The position numbers and the translations under genes are program-made. Shown in pieces: positions 17,751-26,528 of a DNA stretch of 64,000 nucleotides. The stretch comes from Paenibacillus maysiensis (lineage in GTDB: Bacteria; Bacillota; Bacilli; Paenibacillales; Paenibacillaceae), in the NCBI RefSeq assembly GCF_000520815.1, contig NZ_ASRY01000267.1, forward strand, positions 1 to 64,000, in the 5' to 3' direction. How positions within the stretch are numbered: position 1 is the first letter of the stretch; each line of letters opens with the position of its first letter. The notes below the pieces were generated by a model that ran no database searches, was not told the origin of the DNA, and saw only the letters and a program-made list of their open reading frames with translations.

Positions 17751-18767
17751 TTGGCAAAGGCAAGCAGTCAAGGTTTAACGGGAAGACAAAAAGCGGCAAT
17801 TCTGCTAATCACGATGGGGCCGGAGGTATCTGCTCAAATATTCAAGCATTTGCGTGATGAAGAAATTGAGCAACTTACATTGGAAATCGCCAATGTGAGG
17901 AAGGTTGATGCAACGGAAAAAGATTCGATTATGGCTGAGTTTCATCAAATTTGTTTGGCTCAGGAGTACATTTCCCAAGGCGGCATCAATTATGCCAAAG
18001 AGATATTGGAAAAGGCACTCGGGTCACAAAAAGCAGTTGAGGTCATTAACCGTCTGACGGCGACGTTGCAGGTGAGACCGTTCGATTTTGCCCGCAAAGC
18101 TGATCCGAATCAGATTTTAAACTTTATACAAAATGAAAATCCACAGACGATTGCTCTCGTGCTCTCGTACTTGCAATTTGAGCAGGCGGCAGCGATTCTG
18201 TCGTCCCTGCCACAGGAAAAGCAGGCTGATGTGGCCAGACGTGTCGCTGTAATGGACAGCACTTCGCCGGAAGTTATTTCACAAGTGGAACGTGTGCTGG
18301 AGCAAAAGCTGTCGGCAACCGCGACACAGGATTACACGAATGCGGGCGGTATCGAGTCCATTGTTCAGATTTTGAATGGCGTAGACCGAGGAACCGAGCG
18401 TACGATTCTCGACTCGCTTGAAATTCAGGACCCTGAACTGGCCGAAGAAATCAAGAAAAGAATGTTCGTATTCGAGGATATCGTCAATGTGGACAACCGT
18501 TCCATTCAACGTATTATCCGCGATATCGACAATGCCGATTTGCAGTTGGCGCTTAAAGTGTCCAGCGAAGAAGTTCGCGATGTGATTTTCCGAAATATGT
18601 CGAAACGGATGGCGGAAACCTTCAAAGAGGAAATGGAGTATATGGGACCGGTACGGCTGCGTGATGTGGAAGAAGCGCAGACTCGCATCGTATCGACGAT
18701 CCGCAGATTGGAAGAGGCCGGTGAGATTATAATCGCACGCGGCGGAGGAGATGACATCATTGTCTAA
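17751..18767 (+). CDS. fliG: Flagellar motor switch protein FliG
   Basis: A 338-residue rotor protein that transmits torque and sets rotation direction. It has TGRQKAAILL at the FliF-binding N-terminus, PQTIALVLSYL in the middle domain, and GGIESIVQILNGVDRGTERTI and RMFVFEDIV in the C-terminal stator-contact domain. I chose TTG 17751 because AGAGGTGAG (17738-17746) is then correctly placed and the product starts like B. subtilis FliG. A GTG at 17742 lies inside that site. Confidence 0.96.
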   Translation: MAKASSQGLTGRQKAAILLITMGPEVSAQIFKHLRDEEIEQLTLEIANVRKVDATEKDSIMAEFHQICLAQEYISQGGINYAKEILEKALGSQKAVEVINRLTATLQVRPFDFARKADPNQILNFIQNENPQTIALVLSYLQFEQAAAILSSLPQEKQADVARRVAVMDSTSPEVISQVERVLEQKLSATATQDYTNAGGIESIVQILNGVDRGTERTILDSLEIQDPELAEEIKKRMFVFEDIVNVDNRSIQRIIRDIDNADLQLALKVSSEEVRDVIFRNMSKRMAETFKEEMEYMGPVRLRDVEEAQTRIVSTIRRLEEAGEIIIARGGGDDIIV

Positions 18768-19596
18768 CTTGATCAAATCTTTCCAATATGTGCCTGTTGA
18801 AGCTTTGAAAACCATTGATGTGGCACATTCGTATGCGCCTGAAACGTCGGAAGAGGAAGTCACAACTGAACATATGGAGCCGGAACCACAGAGAGATTAC
18901 GAGACTGAACGGCTCCGGGATGAAATGCTGAATGATGCCAAGGATTTTGCTGAACGGCAGGTTCGTGAGGCAGCTGAAGAAGCGGAACGGATGCTTCAGG
19001 AGGCACAGCAGCAGATCGAAGGTTGGTGGCAGGAACGCCGTGAGCAGGACGAGCAGTTAACAGAGTCCTTAAAGGCTGACGGATTTCAGCAAGGCTATGA
19101 GGAAGGTCGAAAATTGGCTGAGGCTGAGCTTCAGGCGAAATCGGAACAGATGATGGTAGAGGCGCAGGATATTTTGCGTCAGGCTTATGAGACCAAGGAA
19201 CAACTGATTCAGGAGGCTGAGCCTTTTCTGGTCGAGCTGAGTAGTGCTATTGCTGAGAAAGTCATTGAAAAACAGCTTAGCATAGAGCCGGAATATACAA
19301 TTGAGCTTATTCGTAATAATCTGGCTCGTAAGCGGGAAAAAGGAACAATTACGTTGTGTGTGTCGCCTCAGCATTTCGCATTTGTGCAAGGAGCGCGCGA
19401 AGAATTGTCATTAACTGTCGATTCGCAGGCAGAACTGCAAATTATTCCTGATGGTACTGTGAAGGATCGCGGCTGTGTCATTCGTTCTTCCTTTGGAAGT
19501 GTGGATGCGCGGATAGATACACAGCTGGCTGAGATCAAAAAGGAATTGCTACGTCTGGCACACGAGAACGAGGAGCGAAGACATGAAGGGGCTTAA
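18760..19596 (+). CDS. fliH: Flagellar export ATPase regulator FliH
   Basis: A 278-residue stator of the export ATPase. The centre (~40-160) is a Glu/Gln/Ala-rich coiled coil with QEAQQQIEGWWQERREQD and repeated GYEEGR/AEAELQ units, and the C-terminal domain resembles V-ATPase subunit E. TTG 18760 is nine bases from GGAGGAG in the fliG tail. The ATG at 18751 directly abuts that site and is less likely. It overlaps the end of fliG by 8 bases and the fliI start by 14. Confidence 0.92.
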   Translation: MSNLIKSFQYVPVEALKTIDVAHSYAPETSEEEVTTEHMEPEPQRDYETERLRDEMLNDAKDFAERQVREAAEEAERMLQEAQQQIEGWWQERREQDEQLTESLKADGFQQGYEEGRKLAEAELQAKSEQMMVEAQDILRQAYETKEQLIQEAEPFLVELSSAIAEKVIEKQLSIEPEYTIELIRNNLARKREKGTITLCVSPQHFAFVQGAREELSLTVDSQAELQIIPDGTVKDRGCVIRSSFGSVDARIDTQLAEIKKELLRLAHENEERRHEGA

Positions 19597-20902
19597 TGCG
19601 CAGCGCTACATGGATCATTTGCGACAACTGGACCCGGTTCGGGTAAACGGCAAGGTGACACAGGTTATCGGTTTGATGGTGGAATCGGAAGGTCCGGACG
19701 CCAGTATCGGGGATGTCTGTTACATTTATCCGGGTAAAACGGCTAAGCCACTGCAAGCGGAGGTCGTAGGCTTTAGAGACAATAAGGTACTTTTGATGCC
19801 GCTTGGGGAACTGCAATCCATTGGACCCGGTTGTGATGTCGTAGGAACAGGGAAGCCATTGAACGTACAGGTGGGATCGGAGCTGTTGGGCAAAGTGCTG
19901 GACGGTTTGGGCCAACCGCTGGACGGTTCATTGATTCCCTCACGGATGGCGAGATACTCGACCTTCAACATTCCATCCAATCCACTGAGTCGCCCGCGTG
20001 TACAGGAGCCGATCAGTATCGGTGTACGGGCCATTGATGGATTGCTTACTATCGGTAAAGGACAGCGGGTCGGTATTTTCGCAGGCTCTGGTGTAGGTAA
20101 GAGTACCCTGATGGGAATGATTGCCCGTAATACGGAAGCAGATGTGAACGTAATTGCTCTGATCGGGGAACGTGGACGCGAGGTGCTGGACTTTATTGAA
20201 CGGGATTTGGGTCCGGAAGGGCTTGAACGTTCAGTAGTCATCGTAGCGACTTCCGACCAACCTGCATTGATCCGCATTAAGGGGGCGCTTATTGCAACGA
20301 CGATCGCTGAATACTTTCGGGATCGCGGCTTGAACGTCATGCTGATGATGGACTCGGTTACCCGGTATGCAATGGCGCAGCGCGAAGTAGGACTGGCTGT
20401 CGGGGAGCCACCAGCGATGAGGGGTTATACCCCTTCCGTATTCGCCAGTTTGCCCAAGTTGCTGGAACGTGCGGGAACCGGGCCAACCGGCTCTATAACC
20501 GCCTTTTATACGGTACTGGTTGATGGTGACGACATGAATGAACCCATCGCGGATGCGGTGCGCGGGATCTTGGATGGACACATTGTGCTCAACCGGGGAA
20601 TTGCGAACAAGGGGCATTTTCCTGCGATTGACGTGTTAGCCAGCATTAGCCGGGTCATGAAGGACATTGCACCACGTGATCAGATTGACGCTGCCGAAAA
20701 TATTAAGCGCCTGATGGCTGTTTATAAAGATTCAGAGGACCTGATTAACATCGGGGCTTATCAGCAGGGTTCGAATGCAGAAATTGACGAATCCATGGAG
20801 CGTATACGGGATATATGGGATTTTACAAGGCAAAGAACAGATGAAAAGGCTGAGCTGGACGAGGTACGTAAGCGTTTGATTTCTGAATTTACGAGGAGAT
20901 GA
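19583..20902 (+). CDS. fliI: Flagellum-specific export ATPase FliI
   Basis: A 439-residue F1-beta-like ATPase that energises and orders type III export. Walker A is AGSGVGKST (~167-175). Further motifs are ALIGERGREV, VMLMMDSVTRYAMAQREVGLA and GEPPAMRGYTPSVFA. The length is normal. ATG 19583 follows GAGGAG within the fliH end, so translation is probably coupled. Confidence 0.98.
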   Translation: MKGLNAQRYMDHLRQLDPVRVNGKVTQVIGLMVESEGPDASIGDVCYIYPGKTAKPLQAEVVGFRDNKVLLMPLGELQSIGPGCDVVGTGKPLNVQVGSELLGKVLDGLGQPLDGSLIPSRMARYSTFNIPSNPLSRPRVQEPISIGVRAIDGLLTIGKGQRVGIFAGSGVGKSTLMGMIARNTEADVNVIALIGERGREVLDFIERDLGPEGLERSVVIVATSDQPALIRIKGALIATTIAEYFRDRGLNVMLMMDSVTRYAMAQREVGLAVGEPPAMRGYTPSVFASLPKLLERAGTGPTGSITAFYTVLVDGDDMNEPIADAVRGILDGHIVLNRGIANKGHFPAIDVLASISRVMKDIAPRDQIDAAENIKRLMAVYKDSEDLINIGAYQQGSNAEIDESMERIRDIWDFTRQRTDEKAELDEVRKRLISEFTRR

Positions 20903-20912
20903 AGGTTGAACG

Positions 20913-21356
20913 ATGAGATTTCAGTATTCCTTTCAGAAAGTTGTAGACTTGAAAACCAACGAAAAGTCGCAGGCCGAATGGTTGCTTTCCAGTGCTGTTG
21001 GACAATTGCAGGCTGAGGAGCAGACATTGATACAGCTTGTAGGCGAAAGGAATCGGGTCATATCAGCCATTCAAAAGGCTGCCGAGGATTGCGCGTCGCT
21101 CTCTACCATTCAGGAATTACAGGCTTATGTCAATCATCTGGATCAATGTATCACACGCAAGCATAGGGACGTTCAATATGCGCAGCAAAATGTGCAAAGT
21201 AAACAAACCGTTTTGACCGATAAAATGCTGGATGAACAAGTTTGGCTGAAAGCGAGAGAGAAGGCCAACGTGAAATTCCAACAGGAAATGCTCCTGCGCG
21301 AGCAGAACGAGCTGGATGAAATGGCTTCCGTGAGATTTGCCATGAAAGCCCGGTAA
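20913..21356 (+). CDS. fliJ: Flagellar export chaperone FliJ
   Basis: A 147-residue all-helical, Gln/Glu-rich coiled-coil protein starting MRFQYSFQKVVDLKTNEKSQ, the FliJ pattern. FliJ inserts like a central stalk in the FliI hexamer and contacts FlhA. The position directly after fliI is conserved across bacteria. Confidence 0.92.
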   Translation: MRFQYSFQKVVDLKTNEKSQAEWLLSSAVGQLQAEEQTLIQLVGERNRVISAIQKAAEDCASLSTIQELQAYVNHLDQCITRKHRDVQYAQQNVQSKQTVLTDKMLDEQVWLKAREKANVKFQQEMLLREQNELDEMASVRFAMKAR

Positions 21357-21403
21357 GCGGAAAGTCACAGGATACGCATATCAGCTGCCTGAGGAGGAAG
21401 ACG

Positions 21404-22387
21404 ATGGCACGGAATTTAGCAGAAAATGAACTGGATATGGATTTGGAAAAAGAGTCAGGTGGGGGATTTGAACGGTTTATGTTTTTCCTGATTCCGATTG
21501 TTTTTACAATCGTTCTGGTCGGGGTCCTGCTTACGCTGTTCAACGTGGATTTCAGAAGTGAAATGATTTCATTGGGAAACAAGATTCCAATTGTGAAGAA
21601 TTGGATTCCCGAACCGAAAGACAAGGTTGCCAAGAGCAAAGAGGCAGATCAGAAAGCCCAGTCCGTAAGCTCTGAAGCAACCATCCAGCAGCTTAAGGCA
21701 GATTTGGCCAAGCAGACGGAGGAACTCAAAAAGGCTACCGCTGCCAGAACAACTCAGGATAAAAAGGTTACAGAACTGCAAAATCAGGTCAATACGCTAC
21801 AAACGGAAACGCAACAACAGTCGCAGGTCAGTCAGCAGGGACAGACGGGTACACAGGCGGCGAGCGGAACAGCGAATGAAGACCCATATGTAAAACAGGC
21901 CAGAGACCTTGCTTCCATGTATGAAGGAATGACGGCAAGTAAGGCAGCACCGATTATGGAAAACTTGACCACCGAAGAAACGGTACAACTGCTAAGCTAC
22001 ATGGACCCAGCGAACAGTGCGAAGATCTTGCAAAAGATGGATGCTAAAAAAGCAGCCGATATCACGATGGCTCTGAAAAACGTAACACCATCTACTGATT
22101 TGTCAGTGGCTGCGTTGCAGTCCCGTTTGAAAAAGGATCAAAGCACTACAGCGGGGACAACGAGCAAAAGTCTGCAAAACACTCAAATTAGCAGCACATT
22201 TGCTTCCATGGACAAGAAGAGCGGTGCCGAACTGATTTTACAAACTTACAAAATCAGTCCGGACAAGGCATTAAACATATTAAATACAGTAGATGATTCG
22301 ACACGTGCTTCTTTACTGCAAAATATGTCTGCGAAGGACGCTGCACAAACGGCGAAAATTTTAAACAAGCTGATGGGCAGCAAGTGA
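21404..22387 (+). CDS. ylxF: Membrane-anchored MgtE N-domain protein (YlxF/MotE-like)
   Basis: A 327-residue protein in the ylxF position between fliJ and fliK. It has a short acidic N-terminus, one membrane helix (~22-48, FFLIPIVFTIVLVGVLL), an extracytoplasmic coiled coil (~75-135), and two copies of the MgtE intracellular-N type helical repeat (LLSYMDPANSAKILQKMDAKKAADI at ~195-225 and a second at ~275-325). MotE of alpha-proteobacteria is a comparable protein that stabilises MotC. It may bear on motor or export function, but the exact role in Bacillales is not established. Confidence 0.85.
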   Translation: MARNLAENELDMDLEKESGGGFERFMFFLIPIVFTIVLVGVLLTLFNVDFRSEMISLGNKIPIVKNWIPEPKDKVAKSKEADQKAQSVSSEATIQQLKADLAKQTEELKKATAARTTQDKKVTELQNQVNTLQTETQQQSQVSQQGQTGTQAASGTANEDPYVKQARDLASMYEGMTASKAAPIMENLTTEETVQLLSYMDPANSAKILQKMDAKKAADITMALKNVTPSTDLSVAALQSRLKKDQSTTAGTTSKSLQNTQISSTFASMDKKSGAELILQTYKISPDKALNILNTVDDSTRASLLQNMSAKDAAQTAKILNKLMGSK

Positions 22388-22414
22388 TTTGAATGAAGGG
22401 AGGTGAAAAAATAA

Positions 22415-23887
22415 ATGACACTTATTTCTCAAAGTGTATCTCTCAGCAATTCCAGTCAGACGGCTGGTAGCACAGCTAGTACAGCGACAACCTCAACAGC
22501 AGGGACGGCAGCAGCAGGAGCCACAGGCGGTGCTTTTAATCAGACGCTTACGCAAATGATGACTGGCGGGCAAACGGGCTCTACAAGCACAGATGCTGGG
22601 AAATCTCCATTAGTTATGGTGATGCCGCTGGTTACTGCCGGAGAATCGACAGAAGCTTCAACAGAGCCGCTTGTTGAGACGTTGGCTCCGTTACTGCAAA
22701 ACCTTGAAAAGTTGGATGATCAGGTAGCGTCTGACCCAGCCTTGTTCGCAGCTCTGCAATCGTGGGTCCAGCAAGTACAGCAGTTATTACAAGGTGACGG
22801 TGGTGCAAAGGAGCAAACAGACGGTGGGGAAACGAATGCGGCGACAGGCTTAACGGCTTTGGCAGGACATCCGGCTACCATTCGGTTTGCGCTACAGGAT
22901 GCTTTGTCACAGCTTGCAAATGTAGCGAATCAGGCTACGGGAGACCAAAAGGTCCAGATTACACAGTTGCTACAATCGCTTCAAAATACGACGGCTGGTA
23001 CGGGAGCTATTTCCGATGAGCAGTGGGCCGGCGTACTGAAAGCGGTGGAGCTTGCTGACGGCTCAGATTCACAAGCAGTTCAACCTTCTACGAATCGGGC
23101 GAATAGCACTCAGACATTAACGGCTGTTTCTACAGACAAACAGGTTGTTGCTACTGAGCAGCAGGCGAGTCAAGGCGGGACAAGCCAGCAAGGTGCAGAA
23201 GGACAACGTTCATCAGCTAATGTTCATGTTCAAGCCGCAGTTAAAGCAACTCCAACGGATGAAACTGGTGCAGTAGTGGACGTAACCGAGCAGGCTGATC
23301 CGGCAGCGACCGACAGTCAAACTCCTGTGATTACGACCGCAGGCCAGCTTTCGGTGCAGACGCAAGGCACAACTCCTTCGGCTCCGGCGCAGCCTGTCGT
23401 ACATGTGCGACAATTTGCTAAGGAAATGACGGACTTTGTAGTGCAAAAGCTGGATATCGTGAAGCATTCTGGATTAACAGAAGCCACTATTATGCTTCGT
23501 CCAGATCATTTGGGACAGCTTGAAGTTAAACTGACGATGCAGAATGGGCACTTGGTCGCCCAGTTCATGACTGAGCACAGCGGAGCTAAAGATTTGCTCG
23601 AACAGCAAATGTCACAGTTGCGTGCAAGTCTTCAAAGTCAGGGAATTCAGGTAGATAAGGTGGAAGTAACGCAAAATGAATCACTTTCTTCCCATATGTA
23701 TCAGGATGGCCGTGGATCAGGTGCAAATCAGCAGCAACAATCCGAGCAACGTTCCAAGACGCGGAGCAGAGAAGAAGCCGATGATGCTCTAAAGGTAGCT
23801 GAAATGGCGGAAGAACTCCGCAACTGGACAGCAGAACAACGCACAGATGATGTAAATCGGACAGGCTCCTTTACAGCACAAGCGTAG
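22415..23887 (+). CDS. fliK: Flagellar hook-length control protein FliK
   Basis: A 490-residue ruler protein. The first ~320 residues are low-complexity, rich in Thr/Ala/Gln/Ser, as expected for a secreted, unfolded ruler. The C-terminal Flg_hook domain (~330-440) has EATIMLRPDHLGQLEVKL and SLQSQGIQVDKVEV and should interact with the FlhB C-domain to switch export specificity. ATG 22415 follows GGGAGGTGA. The C-terminus after ~440 is charged and variable. Confidence 0.93.
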   Translation: MTLISQSVSLSNSSQTAGSTASTATTSTAGTAAAGATGGAFNQTLTQMMTGGQTGSTSTDAGKSPLVMVMPLVTAGESTEASTEPLVETLAPLLQNLEKLDDQVASDPALFAALQSWVQQVQQLLQGDGGAKEQTDGGETNAATGLTALAGHPATIRFALQDALSQLANVANQATGDQKVQITQLLQSLQNTTAGTGAISDEQWAGVLKAVELADGSDSQAVQPSTNRANSTQTLTAVSTDKQVVATEQQASQGGTSQQGAEGQRSSANVHVQAAVKATPTDETGAVVDVTEQADPAATDSQTPVITTAGQLSVQTQGTTPSAPAQPVVHVRQFAKEMTDFVVQKLDIVKHSGLTEATIMLRPDHLGQLEVKLTMQNGHLVAQFMTEHSGAKDLLEQQMSQLRASLQSQGIQVDKVEVTQNESLSSHMYQDGRGSGANQQQQSEQRSKTRSREEADDALKVAEMAEELRNWTAEQRTDDVNRTGSFTAQA

Positions 23888-23905
23888 CATGGAGGTGAGA
23901 ACACA

Positions 23906-24439
23906 ATGACGACTGCGGACAATAATGTATCCACCAGTAACGTCTGGCCGAATTACAACGTGAATAACGTCAAAACGGCAAGCGCCAAGGATACCAAAAC
24001 GATGGGTAAGGATCAATTTTTGAAAATTTTGATTACCCAGCTCCAAAACCAGGACCCAATGCAGCCTCTGGAAGATAAGGAATTTATCGCGCAAATGGCG
24101 CAATTTTCTTCCGTGGAGCAGTTGATGAACATTTCTACCCAGTTGAATACGTTGGGACAGTCTTTAGGGATATCCTCCGGTTTGATTGGAAAGGAAGTCA
24201 GTTGGATTGAGGCTGGTAAAAAGGATTCGCTTACGGGTGAAACAGGCGCAGGTACGGTGAAAAGTGGAATCGTGGATTCCATCGTTATTCGTGACGGTGT
24301 ACAGTATGCCAAAATCGGAAAGTCAGAGGTTGCACTGAAAGATGTGACATCGGTAAGTCAGGCTCAAACAGCAGCTTCCTCGGCAGGGGCATCGGATACT
24401 ACAACTTCTTCCTCTACTGGAAGTGGTGAGGACTCATGA
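23906..24439 (+). CDS. flgD: Flagellar hook-assembly scaffold FlgD
   Basis: A 177-residue hook cap. It has the conserved N-terminal MGKDQFLKILITQLQNQDPMQP segment (split here at MGKDQFLKILITQLQ) and the EFIAQMAQFSSVEQ motif, followed by a short beta domain (residues ~90-150) and a Ser/Thr/Ala-rich tail. It is shorter than enterobacterial FlgD, as usual in Bacillales. Its stop overlaps the next start by four bases. Confidence 0.95.
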   Translation: MTTADNNVSTSNVWPNYNVNNVKTASAKDTKTMGKDQFLKILITQLQNQDPMQPLEDKEFIAQMAQFSSVEQLMNISTQLNTLGQSLGISSGLIGKEVSWIEAGKKDSLTGETGAGTVKSGIVDSIVIRDGVQYAKIGKSEVALKDVTSVSQAQTAASSAGASDTTTSSSTGSGEDS

Positions 24440-24816
24440 ATGACCGGATAACGGTCGGACGTCTTTTTCCCGCCAATGTTCCTCCGGCGGCGATTCCGCA
24501 GAATCGGGTAAATCCGGTTGCGAAGGATGGTAAGCCCTTCGGACAGGTGTTGCAGGAGCAGGTACTCAAGCTGAGTAACCATGCAGCAAAGCGTCTGGAG
24601 CAGCGAGGGATAGAGCTAAGAAGTGACCAGATGGCGAAGATTAACTCCGCTGTGGATAAAGCAGCTGCCAAAGGCGCCAAGGAATCATTGATTTTAATGC
24701 AGGATATGGCGTTGATCGTAAGTGTGCCCAACCGGACAGTAGTTACCGCGATGGATAAGCAATCCATGCAGGATAACGTATTTACGCAAATTGATAGCGC
24801 CGTTATTATTTCATAG
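24436..24816 (+). CDS. Flagellar operon protein, TIGR02530 type
   Basis: A 126-residue soluble protein between flgD and flgE. It has HAAKRLEQRGIELRSDQMAKI and the ALIVSVPNRTVVTAMD segment typical of the flagellar-operon family TIGR02530 found in many Gram-positives. No catalytic motif is visible and the biochemical role is unknown. It overlaps flgD by four bases. A spacer of 105 bases without features follows, ending in AGAGGAGG before flgE. Confidence 0.85.
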   Translation: MNDRITVGRLFPANVPPAAIPQNRVNPVAKDGKPFGQVLQEQVLKLSNHAAKRLEQRGIELRSDQMAKINSAVDKAAAKGAKESLILMQDMALIVSVPNRTVVTAMDKQSMQDNVFTQIDSAVIIS

Positions 24817-24921
24817 AACATTTAGCAATAAGTGGCTGGCCCGAGCAGGAAAGCCATGAAGAAGCCGCGGATCGACTGATGCGGTTAATCAAGCAAGTAT
24901 TCAGAGGAGGATTTATACTCA

Positions 24922-25731
24922 ATGTTGAGATCAATGTATTCGGGTGTATCGGGTATGAAGGGCTTTCAAACAAAGCTGGACGTTATCGGTAACAACATTG
25001 CAAACGTAAATACAACTGGCTTCAAGTCAAGCCGCGTCATGTTCAAGGATATTTTGAGCCAAACAAGTTCGGGAGCAAGCGCACCGGACGGTACGACAAC
25101 TGCAGGGCAAAATGCCAAGCAGGTTGGTCTGGGGGTATCAGTCAGCTCCATTGATACATTACATCTTCCAGGTAGTGCAATGACCACCAATAATCCGACA
25201 GATTTGCGGATTAACGGTGACGGATTTTTCCTGGTCAAAATGAATGATGCACAGGTAGACCCTTATCTGACTCGCGCGGGTGATTTTCATGTAGATGCGA
25301 ACCGAAATCTGGTTACTTCTGATGGCTTTTTCGTAGGAAATGCGGATGGAGATCCAATCACACTGGCTGACAATGTGACATCGTTCTCTATCTCGCAGGA
25401 CGGTACGATTGTACAGCAATTGGATGATGGCACCGTAGACAATGGCACGCAAATTGGTATAGCCAGAGTGACAAACCCCGAAGGCTTGGAGAAAATCGGA
25501 GGTAGCTTGTACCGTACCACTGTTAACTCCAACATTGATGCACTTGAGCCTGGAGTAGCCAATTCGGAGGGCCGGGGCGCTATCATCGCGGGTCAACTGG
25601 AAATGTCCAACGTCGATTTGACAGGCGAATTTACCGAAATGATCGTAGCTCAGCGCGGTTTCCAGGCGAACTCGCGTATCATTACGACCTCGGATGAAGT
25701 GCTACAGGAAGTTGTAAACTTGAAACGTTAA
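24922..25731 (+). CDS. flgE: Flagellar hook protein FlgE (short, Bacillus type)
   Basis: A 269-residue hook/rod-family protein. The N-terminus is MLRSMYSGVSGMKGFQTKLDVIGNNIANVNTTG-like (rod signature at ~8-35), the centre has NPTDLRINGDGFFLV and LTRAGDFHVD, and the C-terminus MIVAQRGFQANSRIITTSDEVLQEV. In B. subtilis the equivalent short protein (formerly called FlgG) is the hook subunit, and position after flgD supports that. A distal rod role (FlgG) is the alternative. Confidence 0.9.
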   Translation: MLRSMYSGVSGMKGFQTKLDVIGNNIANVNTTGFKSSRVMFKDILSQTSSGASAPDGTTTAGQNAKQVGLGVSVSSIDTLHLPGSAMTTNNPTDLRINGDGFFLVKMNDAQVDPYLTRAGDFHVDANRNLVTSDGFFVGNADGDPITLADNVTSFSISQDGTIVQQLDDGTVDNGTQIGIARVTNPEGLEKIGGSLYRTTVNSNIDALEPGVANSEGRGAIIAGQLEMSNVDLTGEFTEMIVAQRGFQANSRIITTSDEVLQEVVNLKR

Positions 25732-25791
25732 TCGCATCTAAACGCGGGGGAGTAAAGGCTCCCCCGTACCTATCAGGAGGTTGGTGTTACG

Positions 25792-26016
25792 ATGATTCCG
25801 TTAACGCGGCTGAACGGCTCGCCTATGTGGCTTAATGCTCTGCTCATTGAGACTGTGGAGGAAACGCCGGATACATACGTCACTTTAGTGACGGGGAAAC
25901 GGTTGATTGTATTGGAAAAAGCGGCAGATGTCGTCTCCTTGATCAAGGGTTACAGCCGTGAAATCGGCATACATGCCGCCACGATAAAAGTGCAACAAAT
26001 GGAGGAAGACGAATGA
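25792..26016 (+). CDS. swrD: Swarming motility protein SwrD / FlbD family
   Basis: A 74-residue protein starting MIPLTRLNGSPMWLNALLIE, the YlzI/FlbD family pattern, with a GKRLIVLE strand and a VVSLIKGYSREIG helix. In B. subtilis SwrD raises motor torque through stator function. ATG 25792 follows CAGGAGGTTG. Its stop overlaps the fliL start by four bases. Confidence 0.92.
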   Translation: MIPLTRLNGSPMWLNALLIETVEETPDTYVTLVTGKRLIVLEKAADVVSLIKGYSREIGIHAATIKVQQMEEDE

Positions 26017-26486
26017 AAAAGATGCTGCCATGGCTCATTACAATTTTACTCGCGATTACTTTGATTGCAGGTGCGGCCTTTGTACTTGTACCAGCGCTTA
26101 GCGGGAAAAAGTCGGAAGCCACTCCAAATGCGCAAGCCGCTCAAGCAGAACAGCTTCCCCGACTGTCAGCAGATGAATTGGTGGAAGTGAGTTCTGAAAT
26201 TACTGGTATCAAAACCAATCTGGCAGACGCTGATTATATTGTCCAGATGAATCTTGCTTTTCAATTAAACGATGCCAAAGCAAAGGAATCTTTTGAAAAA
26301 ATCAAGGACATCAGTATCAAGCCAATCGTTATTCAATTACTTGCAGACACCAAGCCTGATGAGCTCAGAACAGCCAAAGGCCGAGACCAGTTCAGTGACA
26401 AGCTGACGGATCTCATCAACAAGTCGCTCCCTGAAGGTCACCTGGGGAACGCCAAAATTACAGACTTTTTGCTGGCAGCCATTTGA
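26013..26486 (+). CDS. fliL: Flagellar basal body-associated protein FliL
   Basis: A 157-residue single-pass membrane protein. The N-terminal segment ~5-30 is hydrophobic, and the extracytoplasmic domain has AFQLNDAKAKESFEKIKDI and VIQLLADTKPDEL, the stomatin-like FliL fold. FliL surrounds the stator in the motor. It is coupled to swrD by ATGA overlap. Confidence 0.93.
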   Translation: MKKMLPWLITILLAITLIAGAAFVLVPALSGKKSEATPNAQAAQAEQLPRLSADELVEVSSEITGIKTNLADADYIVQMNLAFQLNDAKAKESFEKIKDISIKPIVIQLLADTKPDELRTAKGRDQFSDKLTDLINKSLPEGHLGNAKITDFLLAAI

Positions 26487-26528
26487 TTCCAGGTGAACTT
26501 GTCAGAACATGTAAGGGGGTGAATAACA

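Noticed and set aside
22415-23400. Thr/Ala/Gln-rich stretch in fliK as a possible surface adhesin or mobile repeat
   Set aside because: The C-terminal Flg_hook domain and operon position explain it as the usual unfolded FliK ruler region.
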